This document shows positions 33,774 to 44,089 of a stretch of 64,000 bases of DNA, in pieces; position 1 is the stretch's first letter, and the number at the start of each line of letters is the position of its first letter. The notes below the pieces were generated by a model. The model saw only the letters and a list, made by a program, of their open reading frames with translations, was not told the origin of the DNA and ran no database searches. Source of the stretch: Adineta ricciae (lineage: Eukaryota; Rotifera; Eurotatoria; Adinetida; Adinetidae); the NCBI GenBank assembly GCA_905250025.1, contig CAJNOJ010000011.1, positions 253,287 to 317,286 on the forward strand, read 5' to 3'. Position numbers and translations under genes: made by a program.

Positions 33774-35482
33774 TCAAAATTGACTCCAGAAGGTTGATGA
33801 AGGCATTGTTGATTGACGAAAAGTTGCTAAATAAGACATGCGCAGATAATTGCGAAAGTTTTTTTTTTTCTACATTGGGCAGTACGTACATGCATTTGAA
33901 GAGAAAGAAGTACTATCTGATGGATAATATGAAGGGGGCGGTGGTATTTGCGAAAATGGAAAGTTTTCATAAGAATTAACTGAAAGAAAAACCAAAGTTT
34001 CGTTAGTGACTTATGGAAAAAGAATTTTCTTACCCGTCGGAAATGGATATGAATAATTCAGGGACTGTGTCGGAAAGTTTTGTCCACTATCCGTTGGAAA
34101 ATAGTATTGAGAATTGTTTGGCTCTGTGTTATAATCTGATGAAACCATCGTTTGAGTATTTGGATTGCTTAGTGATGAATCGTTCGTAGTACTTGCACGT
34201 TTTTGATCGCGAACTTTCTCTTCGCGACGCCACTTTGCACGTCGATTAGAAAACCAAACCTAGTTTCAATCATTCATCGTTTTGTTTTGTTTTTCGTCTA
34301 TTTACGAACGGAAACTTTACTTGTATCCGGTTTTCTTGCAAATCGATTGCTTTGCCCAATCGTTCGCGTGTATACACATCGGGATAATGCGTGTGTTCGA
34401 ATTCTAAAAATGATGAAGATAAATAACGGAAATGACTCACATTCGATGTGGACGAACCTTGTTCGAGAGCGAGAATCTGTTCCTCGGTAAACGCAGTTCG
34501 ATTTCGTTGGATTCGTTGCTTCACTGAGCTTTTCGAATCATGGTCGCTGCTGTTACTATGTTCATCAACGTCGTCACTGTTGGTACTTTCATTCAGAGAA
34601 TCGTTTTTCGGTTCTTCGGGTAAATTGTTTGTATCTGAAAGGCAACCGAATGATTGGAATGACTAATCTACTTTTGGTATCAACTACTTGTTTTGTGTGT
34701 GTTTGCTGTTGTCGGATGAAGATAAGGCCATGAATGTGATGGATCAGCTCCTCGTAAAGCTGGCCAGATTGTTGATGTCGTTTGAGAATTTAACAAATTA
34801 TTGTAGGGAAAATCTCGTGTTGGATACGACAAGTTTGCGATTGATTTAGGTGATGAAATGTTACGTATAACGCGATTAATTGATGAAACCTAATGAATGG
34901 AAAACCAATGAATACAAATTGCATCTAGGTGTAATGATTTCATTACACTAGGTAGATTGTCGTGAGTGCAAATCGATTCATTGAGGAGTTGTTCGCGTAT
35001 TTCCCAAGCAAATATCGAAGGGTTTTGTGCTTTTATTTGTGCAATTCGAGTGACCACATCTATACAAAAATTTTCTTCTAGAAAAAAACAAACAAAATTC
35101 TATCATTCGTCATCACCTGGTGTTGCTACACGTGGCTTCGAACCACCGATGGCTCTCGGCTTGACAGAACCAGTTTCATAGAATCGCCCGAGGATTTTCG
35201 AGACGCATCCATTTGAGACTAAAATATGTTCGAGCACAAGATTTACTTCGTACAATCTTAGTGATATCTACCTTGTAATTTACGTGAAATTTCGCATGGT
35301 CTAGCACCTTGTCGGGCCATTTCTACAATTCGATAGCGAACTTTTTCGGGTAATGGTCGTCCGTTGACAAAAACTCCGCCTAATTGATTAACTCCGCTGT
35401 GGCCTAAATAAACCATTTCATAGATGTAGTAGATGACAGGAATTCTACCTTCTAGAACAATTTTGTACATCAGCGGAGGCAT
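33774..35482 (-). CDS. PAX6: PAX6-type paired and homeodomain transcription factor
   Basis: Master regulator of eye and anterior neural development in animals. The gene is very compact: all exons fit in 1.7 kb with introns of about 45-70 bp, and every junction checks in phase. The N-terminus [11 protein letters not shown] leads into the paired domain: [19 protein letters not shown], then [17 protein letters not shown] (Q and N at the PAX6-diagnostic positions, K where PAX6 has I), then [13 protein letters not shown] and [11 protein letters not shown]. The acidic Ser-rich linker is followed by a paired-class homeodomain ([32 protein letters not shown]; recognition helix [19 protein letters not shown] with Ser at position 50, as in PAX6). 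The Pro/Ser/Thr-rich C-terminus ends PSSTFWSQF. Confidence 0.95.
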
Positions 35483-35505
35483 TACATTTCGCACAACCAA
35501 CACAT
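35482..35505 (-). promoter_or_regulatory. Seven-codon uORF overlapping the PAX6 start codon
   Basis: On the minus strand ATG TGT TGG TTG TGC GAA ATG TAA ends so that the last A of TAA is the A of the PAX6 ATG (TAATG). This arrangement favours termination-reinitiation. It applies only if this stretch is in the mature 5'UTR. Confidence 0.5.
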
Positions 35506-36411
35506 GAACAAAATGGAATATGAACTTCGCTTTTTTTTCTCGTCTATTATCTCATGTAAATGAACGCGATATCTAGATCCATCTTTTTCTTCTCAAGAAT
35601 AATTAAAAAGTCGAAATCAATGAGAGATATACACATTAGCGCAAATTCCCCGAAGAAAGAAAGTTAATAGACTTGTCAAAGCGATTCGAATCGATGAGAT
35701 TTCAGAAAATCATTCTTATCCGAAGAGAAAAAAGCCATTTTCATCTACTTACGAAAATATTCGTTAAATATCTTGTTTGTTGATCGGCAAAGGCAATTCA
35801 AGTGAAATCAAAACGTCGAATGCTTGTCACTTTCAGTTACCTATTTCGTTTTTCTCTTTTGTCTCGCTTTTATCTAATGATTTGATTCGAGAAAAAAACA
35901 AATCATGTCGACACGCATCCTCAATCAGAAGTTTTGTTTATTTCATTCAGTCCAAGGGTTTCCATAAGCCGTTGAGCGTTGAATTCAACCATAGATTTTA
36001 CAAAATCTCGATCTTAAATCAAATCGATATCATTCACAGTTCAGTTTTTTTTCTCCCTTCGGAGTGATCATCACTGATTGGTGGATAATATTTTTTCTTC
36101 TCCAATTATCAATCGCTGTTGAATGAATAAAAAGACGAGCGAGAGAGAAAAAGAAAACGATAATATCTTGATTCTTTCATCCATATCAAATCGATAGTGT
36201 GTAGATTAACAACGTTTGTATGTTGACATGTCCTCCAAGTGTCCATCGAAAGAAAAACGCCCACACACGTGCTTTTACATGAAGTACTTTATTGGAAAAT
36301 GCAATGTATATCTTGATCGAATGAAAAAAGCTTAAAACTCAATTATAAAATATGATTTGTTAAGGAAAGAATGATTTTACAGGAAAATGTATCACAGTCA
36401 TTTTGCGCGTT
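35506..36411. other. PAX6 upstream region
   Basis: 906 bp holding the PAX6 promoter and the 3'UTR of the hydrolase gene. The open frame 35777-36067 (+) is not supported. I see no repeats beyond short A/T runs. Confidence 0.45.
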
Positions 36412-38419
36412 TTAACTCGATTTGTCGGCAGGAGGCATATGAACAACTGCAACTGCAAATGCACTTAAAGTGATCTGATCGGATGTCAATGCTACGAGAG
36501 TAGGAGGTCCAAAACCTGACGCTTCGTTAATGATTTGCATTTGACCACCCGTGCAATTTGCTATTGTTACATCGACATTGGCGTAGCGTTTATTAACGAT
36601 TAAAACCCATCGGCGTAAATCTTTACGAACAAATGCTTGACTGAAGATATTTCGATCACCAACATCTGTTGTTTGAGTCACCACTGCTTGATCATTGTCA
36701 ATGTCAGCTGTGTCGATCAATAATTTCGATGTCCAATACTTCGCTGTACCTTCACCTGTTGTCCAATTTAGTAATGCTACACTGGGATATTGTGGTTCAA
36801 GTTGAAGATCAGGTAAGTGTGGATAGCCTATTCATAGAGAAATGTCAAGGTTATTCTTTCTCTGTGACGACGAAATACTAACCAACAAGTTGACTGTGGC
36901 CGACTACATCGATACCTTGTCGAGATAACTTTCCCCACGAATAAGCGTAGAGTGCTGCGGCAGCATTCCAATAAATTAATGGAAATAATGGCGCGCTTGG
37001 ATTATTGTCATCGGGAAGGATGACGCCTAACTCATCGATTGTCGTTCGAGTTTGTGGTGAGAGATTTTTTCGGATCTGTTCGATTTGTTCAACTTCCACA
37101 GTAAAATTATCGAGTTGTGGAAATAGTAGTTCATAACTGAGTGGATCGACGCGCGAAGTTCCAATAGCATAAAAGTGGTACGATATCATATCGATCGGTA
37201 TATCAGGAGCATGATTGGAATGATTTAAGAAATATTTGTAATATGAAAATTCATTATGAGCTATTAGAAAATAAAGATATGACTTTTCAAGAGCTAGATT
37301 TTCTTCGTACCTGCCAATGCCATGCCTACATATTTCATATCGTAATTATTCGTATGTCTTCGAATACCTTGAATAACTGCATCATACGCTCGTGTGTAAT
37401 ATTCAATACTCATCTGATGTTCGCCTTCAATTTCATTGAAGATTTCCGTATAATCCCAATTATATAGATAGCCGGAGTTATGTTTTAAACCATATTCATC
37501 AATAAAACCAGCTCGAGTATACCAAGCAACTAAACGTCCGTAATAATCACCTAGTGCTTGCATCGAGTCGTCAACAAATTTTGTTCCAACCGGATAAGAC
37601 CAGTCAACATGTGTCGCATTGTCGGGATAGATATGTGGTGTGTCAAGTTGAAAAAGCCAATTCGGTTGAGTGGAAAATGAAATAATACGTGAATGACCAT
37701 CGGTTGCAGCAAGGAAATCTTCTAACATAGGATCGATATATGTAAAATCCCAGTAGGTGTTATTTTGCGGTGGATTGCATTGAATTTGAACCAATAAACG
37801 TTTCGGTGTTCCTACACCTGAAATATATTTAGAAAAACGATTAATTTCAGATGTCCGATTTATCATTACAAGGATCTCCGAAAATATCATCTGTGGCTGG
37901 AATGTCACATCGCTTTTGTCCAACACAAATTCGTTGAACAACGCTTAAACTATCTGTTGCATGACATGCTCCTTGTTTCATTTGACCACAAGCACCAGCG
38001 GATGTTCCAAATGACGCAAAATCAATTTGACTGATGACACCACCGTTACGTTCACAAGATAAATGAATAACGGAATCTTCGCCAACATTGCCGCACTGTA
38101 ATGAGCCAGACGGTGGATTCAACTCAGCAACGGCCAGTTTCGGATAAGGAAACCACACAGCGTACCGAGCATATTCCGCATTGAGTTGTTTCAAATTAGC
38201 AAATATCTGTTTGCTTACAGGAGAAAATTGACGGGATACAAGAGGATTTGTCACGAGTTGCAAAGAAGGAATCGTATGAAGATCATAATCATGACTACTC
38301 CATGATACTTTAATTGCAATGGGACCATCATTGCCAGGTTTCTGTACGGATAGCAAGCTGACAGACTGGAGTAGTAGAAAAGGGGCAAAAACCACGAACC
38401 AACGTTTGTTGATATTCAT
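36412..38419 (-). CDS. Secreted clan GH-A-like glycoside hydrolase with inserted SUEL lectin domain
   Basis: Four exons (38419-37870, 37817-37311, 37260-36883, 36827-36412) give 616 aa. A signal peptide opens the protein (MNINKRWFVVFAPFLLLQSVSLLS). A SUEL/galactose-binding lectin domain lies at about residues 105-195, with SCERNGGVISQIDFASFGTSAG, C-rich spacing and FGDPCVGTPKRLLVQIQC. The hydrolase barrel continues with YTEIFNEIEGEH, whose N-E pair fits the acid/base of clan GH-A, and TIDELGVILPDD, where E could be the nucleophile. A beta-sandwich-like C-terminus follows. The exact GH family and substrate are not certain; beta-galactosidases and heparanase- or GH39-type enzymes are alternatives. 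Likely digestive or lysosomal; foreign origin is possible. Confidence 0.7.
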
Positions 38420-38656
38420 TATTGCAAATGATAGCAGACAACGTCGAGTGTCAGTGCTTTATCTTTGGTCTAGAGACAACAGAAGTTGGCTGTTGTGCTT
38501 TGCACACCTTATATTTTATCTTTTCTTTTTTTTCGGTGACGACTGGATAGCAAAAATCTGAAAAATAACAAAATTTATTAGGCAAACTGTTTTTTCTCTA
38601 TTTTGATTAATATCAACAATCACAAATAAAAAATGACTGCACTTCTCTTGTTCACC
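38420..38656. other. Spacer between NAE1 stop and hydrolase ATG
   Basis: 237 bp. A weak acceptor-like GTTGTCTCTAG lies about 51 nt before the hydrolase ATG. It cannot be decided whether this gene belongs to the upstream gene cluster. Confidence 0.35.
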
Positions 38657-40360
38657 CTAAAGTTTGAACACGCTGATCGATTGTTCAATACCATTGTAAA
38701 CCATCGTATTATCGATGGGAACATATTGATGCGTAATTAATTTGATTGCTTCTTGAGCACAACATCCACCGACAAAAGCAGCAATAGAATGAATTTCTGA
38801 TGCACCGTACCGACATAATTCTTCAAGAATTGATTGTATATCTCCACTGGTGAGAGACTTATTTGAACGTTGTTTGTGGAGTTCTTTTAAATCATCGAGA
38901 TCGACATCGAATTGTTCAGAATCAGAAAGATATTCTCCAGGATAACGATCGTATTTTTCATAGAATAAATCACAGAAATGTAAACCAATGTACCTAAATA
39001 TTCGGCTCGTGTTTTCAAAAATTGAAGCAGAAGAAGCACAACTGATTACCAAGAGAGATTAGAACTTGTTTCTTCTTTGAATTCATCTATTTGTTTCAAT
39101 GCAGATGTTCGTAATACTTTGAGAAAAGCCGCATTTTTACAATAGATTTCAACGAGAGGATACAAATTGATACAATCATTCGACATTCGTTTATGCTTTT
39201 CCAATAGATCAAGCAAATAATTATGAACAATTTCACGGTCTTTTTGCGCTTGTCCCTGAAAAATTTCGAGCAGCTTAACGTACGAATTTGTACTGGTTAT
39301 CATATCCGGCACATCCCCACGAACTGGTAATAGACCTTGTCCTTCATTTTCAGTGAATTGTTTCAATGCGTGAACAATAAACCAGAAAATATTCGATTGA
39401 GAAGTTAGTTCTAAACATGCATGGTCTTGAAATAGATCTTTAATTGTCGCTGGAAGATTTGCAGTGACAAGACGTGATGGAACAGTTCGTTTAGCCTCCT
39501 CGAAATTCTCTAAAGATTTATGTTGATCTTGCGTGTCATACGCTGAATGGTGGGATAATTGTTCGAGGATTTGCTTGAATTCGTCCTTTTCACTACGTGT
39601 GCGAGGTAAGTCACTTCGATGTGTTTGTTTTTGCCACAGTTGTAAAGCTTTATAAAGGATTATCAATGATGGCAGATGTAGATGTTCTTCTCGCGTCAGA
39701 GAATCGAAATCAATCGAATTGCAATGCTCAACAAATCTTGTCAATGGTCGATCAAGACGAAGATCAGGTATCGTATCATCAGGATGAGCCTCGATTACAT
39801 AATGTTCGACTACTTGAAGGCGAATCATACCAATAAAACTAGCAGAAGACCATGCATTTCAAAAGAAAACTTTTCGTCTCTTACCCATAGTTTCGTGCGA
39901 TAAGTAGAGGTACTTTAATTGTCCATAAAAGACTAGCAAGAATAGATAACGTCTTATATGGAAGATTCGCGGTGATAACTACGCTAAATTGGCTAAAATC
40001 GAATGTATTTTGTTTGAGTAGTTCATCTATAGATGGTTTATCGATATATGTTCCACGAACATCCGGATTGAGCTGAGAAAGGAATTCACAGGTAATCCGA
40101 GCGCGTGGCTGATCAACCATCGAAGGATGAACAAAAAAATTCGAACCACAATCGGCTAATGTAACGGATTGATGGTCGATGATCGTGAACGAACCGAGAC
40201 CCGGTAGAACAAGTGCTTTGAGAATTTCTGTTCCCAAAGCATTTGCACCAATTAGACAAACACGGCCGGATTCTAATGCCTTCTGACCATGATCACCCCA
40301 TAGACGAAGTTGACGATCGTACTGAATTTGTTTCGTATCCGGTACTGATGATTTACTCAT
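38657..40360 (-). CDS. NAE1: NEDD8-activating enzyme E1 regulatory subunit
   Basis: Partner of UBA3 in the E1 that activates NEDD8 for cullin modification. Three exons (40360-39885, 39838-39050, 38993-38657) join in frame to 533 aa; human NAE1 is 534. The N-terminus has KQIQYDRQLRLWGDHGQKALE and the adenylation-fold start CLIGANALGTEILKALVLPGLGSFTIID. The C-terminus ends with EELCRYGASEIHSIAAFVGGCCAQEAIKLIT and NTMVYNGIEQSISVFKL, both NAE1 signatures. No catalytic cysteine is expected in this subunit. An AG acceptor 6 nt before the ATG and a 103-bp gap to PAXX suggest a downstream operon position. Confidence 0.95.
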
Positions 40361-40463
40361 TCGAATCTAAAAGAATTGACGAGATATTTATTCAATAATT
40401 GAGATCATGTCAAAAACAATGATATCTGACGCGAATAGATACATATTTACATTAAAACAAGTC
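40361..40463 (-). promoter_or_regulatory. PAXX-NAE1 intercistronic region with splice acceptor
   Basis: 103 bp. On the minus strand it reads ATTGAATAAATATC (poly(A)-signal-like), then CAATTCTTTTAG (AG at 40368-40367), six bases, and the NAE1 ATG. This is the order expected of an SL-processed intercistronic region. Confidence 0.55.
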
Positions 40464-41232
40464 CTAATCACTATTATCATCGTCATAATTAACACCAGTA
40501 GCTGCTTTGCGTCGTTTAAGTGTCGGATTAATCAAACTCATTTGTAGACGTTCAGGAACTTGACTTTTGTTTCCTTTTGAATCATTCGAATCGAACGAGC
40601 TGTTTCCATTAAAACTACGATTACCACTGCCATTTGATCTCGCTTGTGCACGTTGTGTTTTCGTTGACAATTCTTTAATACGTGCTTGTTGCGTTTTCAC
40701 TTCCGCTGCCAATTGTTCATTACGTTTACAAACATGGAGAAGAACCTTGCTTAAAAACGATGCCTTCTCACTTTCATCAACATGTTCGTATAGTTGGAGA
40801 GTAATCGACTGTTTGTTTTTCGGATGCGTAAACGTGACATTTACTTGAGAAACTTCGTATTGACCATTGCTATTCGCTGACGCCGCTTTTGCCAGTGTAT
40901 AATCCGATTCATTGATACGATCCGAGAGAAATGTCATCGTTTCACCTAATTCAGCGATATCCAGAAGACGTGCGTTTAATTGAAATGCACGTTCATCCAA
41001 CGATGTTGACCATATGGTTACTGAATCCGGCTTATCAAGACACGCGATTAACTAGAGAGAATTTATTGTATTTAATTTCGATTTAAGAAAATTCTACTTG
41101 TAGTTTCTTGGTGGTCATGTCGATGAATGAGGCGAGTATGATGTCATCGCTACGCGATCCGATTTTAAACGGTTTTCGAGAAACACTGTAGTCGAGATTG
41201 CATTTACGAAGTAGTTCGACGAATGCGGACAT
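40464..41232 (-). CDS. PAXX: PAXX-like non-homologous end-joining factor
   Basis: XRCC4-superfamily protein that stabilises Ku at DNA double-strand breaks. Exons 41232-41098 and 41051-40464 give 240 aa (human 204). The head domain contains DSVTIWSTSLDERAFQLNARLLDIAE, resembling the LWxTxLxxExL block of the family, followed by a coiled coil at about residues 125-165 (LLHVCKRNEQLAAEVKTQQARIKEL). The C-terminal tail SLINPTLKRRKAATGVNYDDD matches the PAXX Ku-binding motif (S-L-x-N-P...K-KxxxG-V-x-[FY]-D). That tail separates it from XRCC4 and XLF. Its ATG lies 38 bp after the PARG stop. Confidence 0.82.
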
Positions 41233-41270
41233 TTATGGTCTCTTATCTGAAAAGCAGTAAAGAAAGCAAC
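41233..41270 (-). promoter_or_regulatory. PARG-PAXX intercistronic region with splice acceptor
   Basis: 38 bp. The minus strand reads TAA (PARG stop at its edge) then GTTGCTTTCTTTACTGCTTTTCAG (AG at 41248-41247), fourteen bases, and the PAXX ATG. Too short for an independent promoter; typical of SL trans-splicing. Confidence 0.6.
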
Positions 41271-42734
41271 TTATAGAGCACTGGTTAAATGCGAAGAAAT
41301 AAGTTGTTCTAATTGAGGAACAGTTAAAACCGGTACGTTAAAAACGCGAGAAAATGGTACAATATTTCCTTCAGGATTATGACTTCTCGCTGAGTTATGA
41401 TCTTCAATAATTGCAAAGATGATATACTTGAATGCATGCGAATATTTTGAATCGATCACTTCTTGGAACAGTTTTGCTAATAAAGATAGAAATCAGAAAT
41501 AGAGAACGAGAATCACGAAAGATGTCTTACCCATATGTTTAGGTGGATTTCGAAAAGCACCACTAGAATATATTCATCGAATGTTTCTTTTTCATAGCAA
41601 AATTGTGGTTAACCTTACCATCCAAATGCTGATAAAATCACAGTATCATGATTATTATCCAAGGCGATTTTTAAAATCGTTTCGATTTTCTTCTTGGTTC
41701 GGAGGATTGTATCCTCGCCGTAAAGCTCCAATTCTCCATATGCATTCATCTTTGTATTTGGAAAAGAGTAAGCAGCACATGCAATAAATGAGATGTATTC
41801 CGGACCGTTAGGGAAGAACGGATAACCATTGATTTCTGAACCACGGAAAACGCTGACATTGGGTGAATAGATACCACCAAACTATTCGAAGAAAGTATAT
41901 CAGTGATATTGGTATGTGCTTCGTTCCTACCTCGGGTATTGGATAACTCCAATTTCGTTTGTCACTGAGTTGATTATAAGAATCTTCGAGACATTGAAAT
42001 AAATTCGTACGGCGATGAAGATTTTCCTCTTGTGCGCCAGAGCCTAAAGAAAATCGAAAACAAGTTATAGAGACCGATAGGAAGAAACCAACGTACCATC
42101 ACGCCATCCACCGCCGGGAGTAAAAGCGTTAGCCATGTTGAGTACCACTGGATTGCAATTCGAACGGTTTTTTTTTAAACACAGAACTGCATCAAGACAA
42201 TCTCCATCGGCAACGTAAATTTTCGCTATTTCTTCATACAAATGCTCCTGTTGTGTTGGACTATACTCATCATCATTATAACCTTCATATAATTTAGAAT
42301 TTTCAGCAGCCCAATTCATTCGATTGATATCTAATCGTACTTTAGTCCCATCGGATAATCGATAGAAACTAGATCAATAAAAAAAACGAATGTTTTAATA
42401 ATTCTCCTTTCTCTCAACCAAACCCATTGAAAACAGCATTGATTGTTTGTATTTGTATCAATTTCCTCATCCAACGGCGTGTTTCAGGATGAATACTATC
42501 AGATTGCCAAACAGATGCAAATTGTTGATCATCGTGCAAATACTCAAGTGCTAATGCCATGGTTTTATCCTTATTTTTCAAACTCGTCAATTCATCTGTC
42601 GGAAAAGGCGATTTCTGTGGGTCACTGAGTGACGATTGAATTTGGAAACCGAATGGTGCATTCGATGTAAATATACCTGCCAAGTGAGTTGGGCAAATTC
42701 TACACAACTGGCTTCCCATATTCAAATCTGACAT
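41271..42734 (-). CDS. Microbial-type poly(ADP-ribose) glycohydrolase
   Basis: Hydrolyses poly(ADP-ribose) to ADP-ribose after DNA-damage signalling. Exons 42734-42424, 42368-42097, 42043-41931, 41881-41619, 41562-41531 and 41476-41271 join in frame to 398 aa. The PARG signature spans an exon junction: NMANAFTPGGGWRDGSGAQEENLHRRTNLF (GGG plus the catalytic QEE). Upstream are a helical accessory part and FYRLSDGTKVRLDINRMNW; downstream are the macrodomain strands DTVILSAFGCGAFRNPPKHM. The compact layout is that of the bacterial/fungal (TIGR02452-like) class, not the large animal PARG. Horizontal origin is therefore plausible, although the introns show adaptation to the host. Confidence 0.85.
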
Positions 42735-43318
42735 ACTTCCTTGTTTGTTCTTTGTTCTATTTCAATAGGTCATGAGATACATTCTTCTACTATTGAACAC
42801 ACCTTCATGCAATTAGAGACAAGAATAGAGGGCGCACAGTCATGATGCTGGTATGACAAGAAGGAGGGAATATCATATCTATCTATAGCAGAGTGTATCG
42901 CATTTGTACTTGCGTGAATGACGTCAACACTACTTACTTGGTCTACGACACAAACAATGATCACCGGATATCAGAATCAATATGCATAGCACACGTTTAC
43001 TTCTAATGAAGATGAACAATAGAATGAAGAAGAGCTGCGTTAAACATGAATAGAACAACTTCATTTGATGAACTATTGTGAAGAATGATAGAGTAATAAA
43101 AACAGAAATTTAATCAGCATAGAAACTATTGGAAAGTATTGTTTCAGCAATCAATATACAATTGAACTAAGCATGAAAAGAAATCTACACCCACGACATT
43201 GATGAGACATGTAGACACAAATATAAGACGAGACAAATAGAACAGATTGCTTACATTTCAACACACTTTTTTTAGAAACACTTAGAGATTCCTTCAACTC
43301 GTCATCATCATCATCATC
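42735..43318. promoter_or_regulatory. Divergent promoter region of PARG cluster and neuropeptide gene
   Basis: 584 bp. A TCA trinucleotide repeat (about 43301-43320) runs directly into the neuropeptide ATG. No other gene is seen. Confidence 0.45.
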
Positions 43319-43320
43319 AT
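43301..43320. repeat. TCA microsatellite abutting a start codon
   Basis: Six consecutive TCA units whose last AT forms the start of ATG at 43319. Confidence 0.7.
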
Positions 43321-43791
43321 GAAGCTTTCCACAGGTACAGAGATAAACTTGTCCTCCTTGTATAAGTTCTCATCATCTTCATATATAGGTATCAGCATTG
43401 CCGCTATCCTTTATGGTATGTAGCATTGTTATTCGTCTCAGAGTTTTTCTTAAGAATATTTTGTTTAGTTTGTTTCGTTTGTATTAACTCAAAACCAACT
43501 GATATTGAACAAATCAACGAACATCAAACTCTTGATAGTCTCTACCCAACTATCTTATTCACTGATGATATTGTTGAACGAGCAGCCCCACGTCTTGGCC
43601 GTGCTTCACCTCGACTCGGTCGCGCATCGCCCCGCCTCGGCCGCCACGCTCCAACATATGTTGTTTCGCGATTAAATCACGCTGGTCGATACTATATCGG
43701 AGATGATGATTCTGTCAATGATTCTGCCTACGATCTCGACTTATCTTCGAATGACAAACGAGCAGCTCCACGTTTGGGTCGCTCTCTTTAA
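43319..43791 (+). CDS. PRL-amide neuropeptide precursor
   Basis: A secreted 121-aa precursor from three exons (43319-43334, 43389-43415, 43469-43791). The two small exons build the signal peptide MKLSTGISIAAILYVCFVCINS. A short acidic spacer follows, then three tandem units (R)AAPRLGR, ASPRLGR, ASPRLGR, a stretch HAPTYVVSRLNHAGR, an acidic spacer, and KRAAPRLGR near the C-terminus. Each PRLG ends in Gly-Arg, the signal for cleavage and C-terminal amidation, giving AAPRL-amide (two copies) and ASPRL-amide (two copies). HAPTYVVSRLNHA-amide may also be released. The PRL-amide end recalls the pyrokinin/neuromedin-U-type families (FxPRL-amide), but the Phe is absent here. I know of no named family with this exact repeat. 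Confidence 0.82.
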
Positions 43792-44089
43792 TTTGTTAAC
43801 CAATCAAGAAACTAACTTTCTTTATACATGTATTCTAATACTTCTTCGTAAATATAAGAGAAAATATAAACATCAGATAAACAAATATTCTCGAAATATT
43901 AGCAAATAAATGATTGAATGCCATCTGCTCATCTTCATATCGTTTCTCATTGATTTCTGTGCAGACAGTGAGGTCAATCGTGTTCTTGAATGGATATATT
44001 TCTAGATTTTTATAATAATGAAAGTATGCCAAGCGAAAAGAGTGAATCTGGAAAACACATGATTCGTAGTTGAAGTAGGATCTAAAGTG
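43792..44089. other. Convergent 3' region
   Basis: 298 bp of AT-rich 3'UTR shared between the neuropeptide gene and BRAP; AATAAA-like motif near 43906. Confidence 0.4.

Noticed and set aside
33655-33891. Minus-strand frame near the PAX6 3' end
   Set aside because: Overlaps the last PAX6 exon in another frame; the PAX6 reading is supported by phase and by the PSSTFWSQF end.
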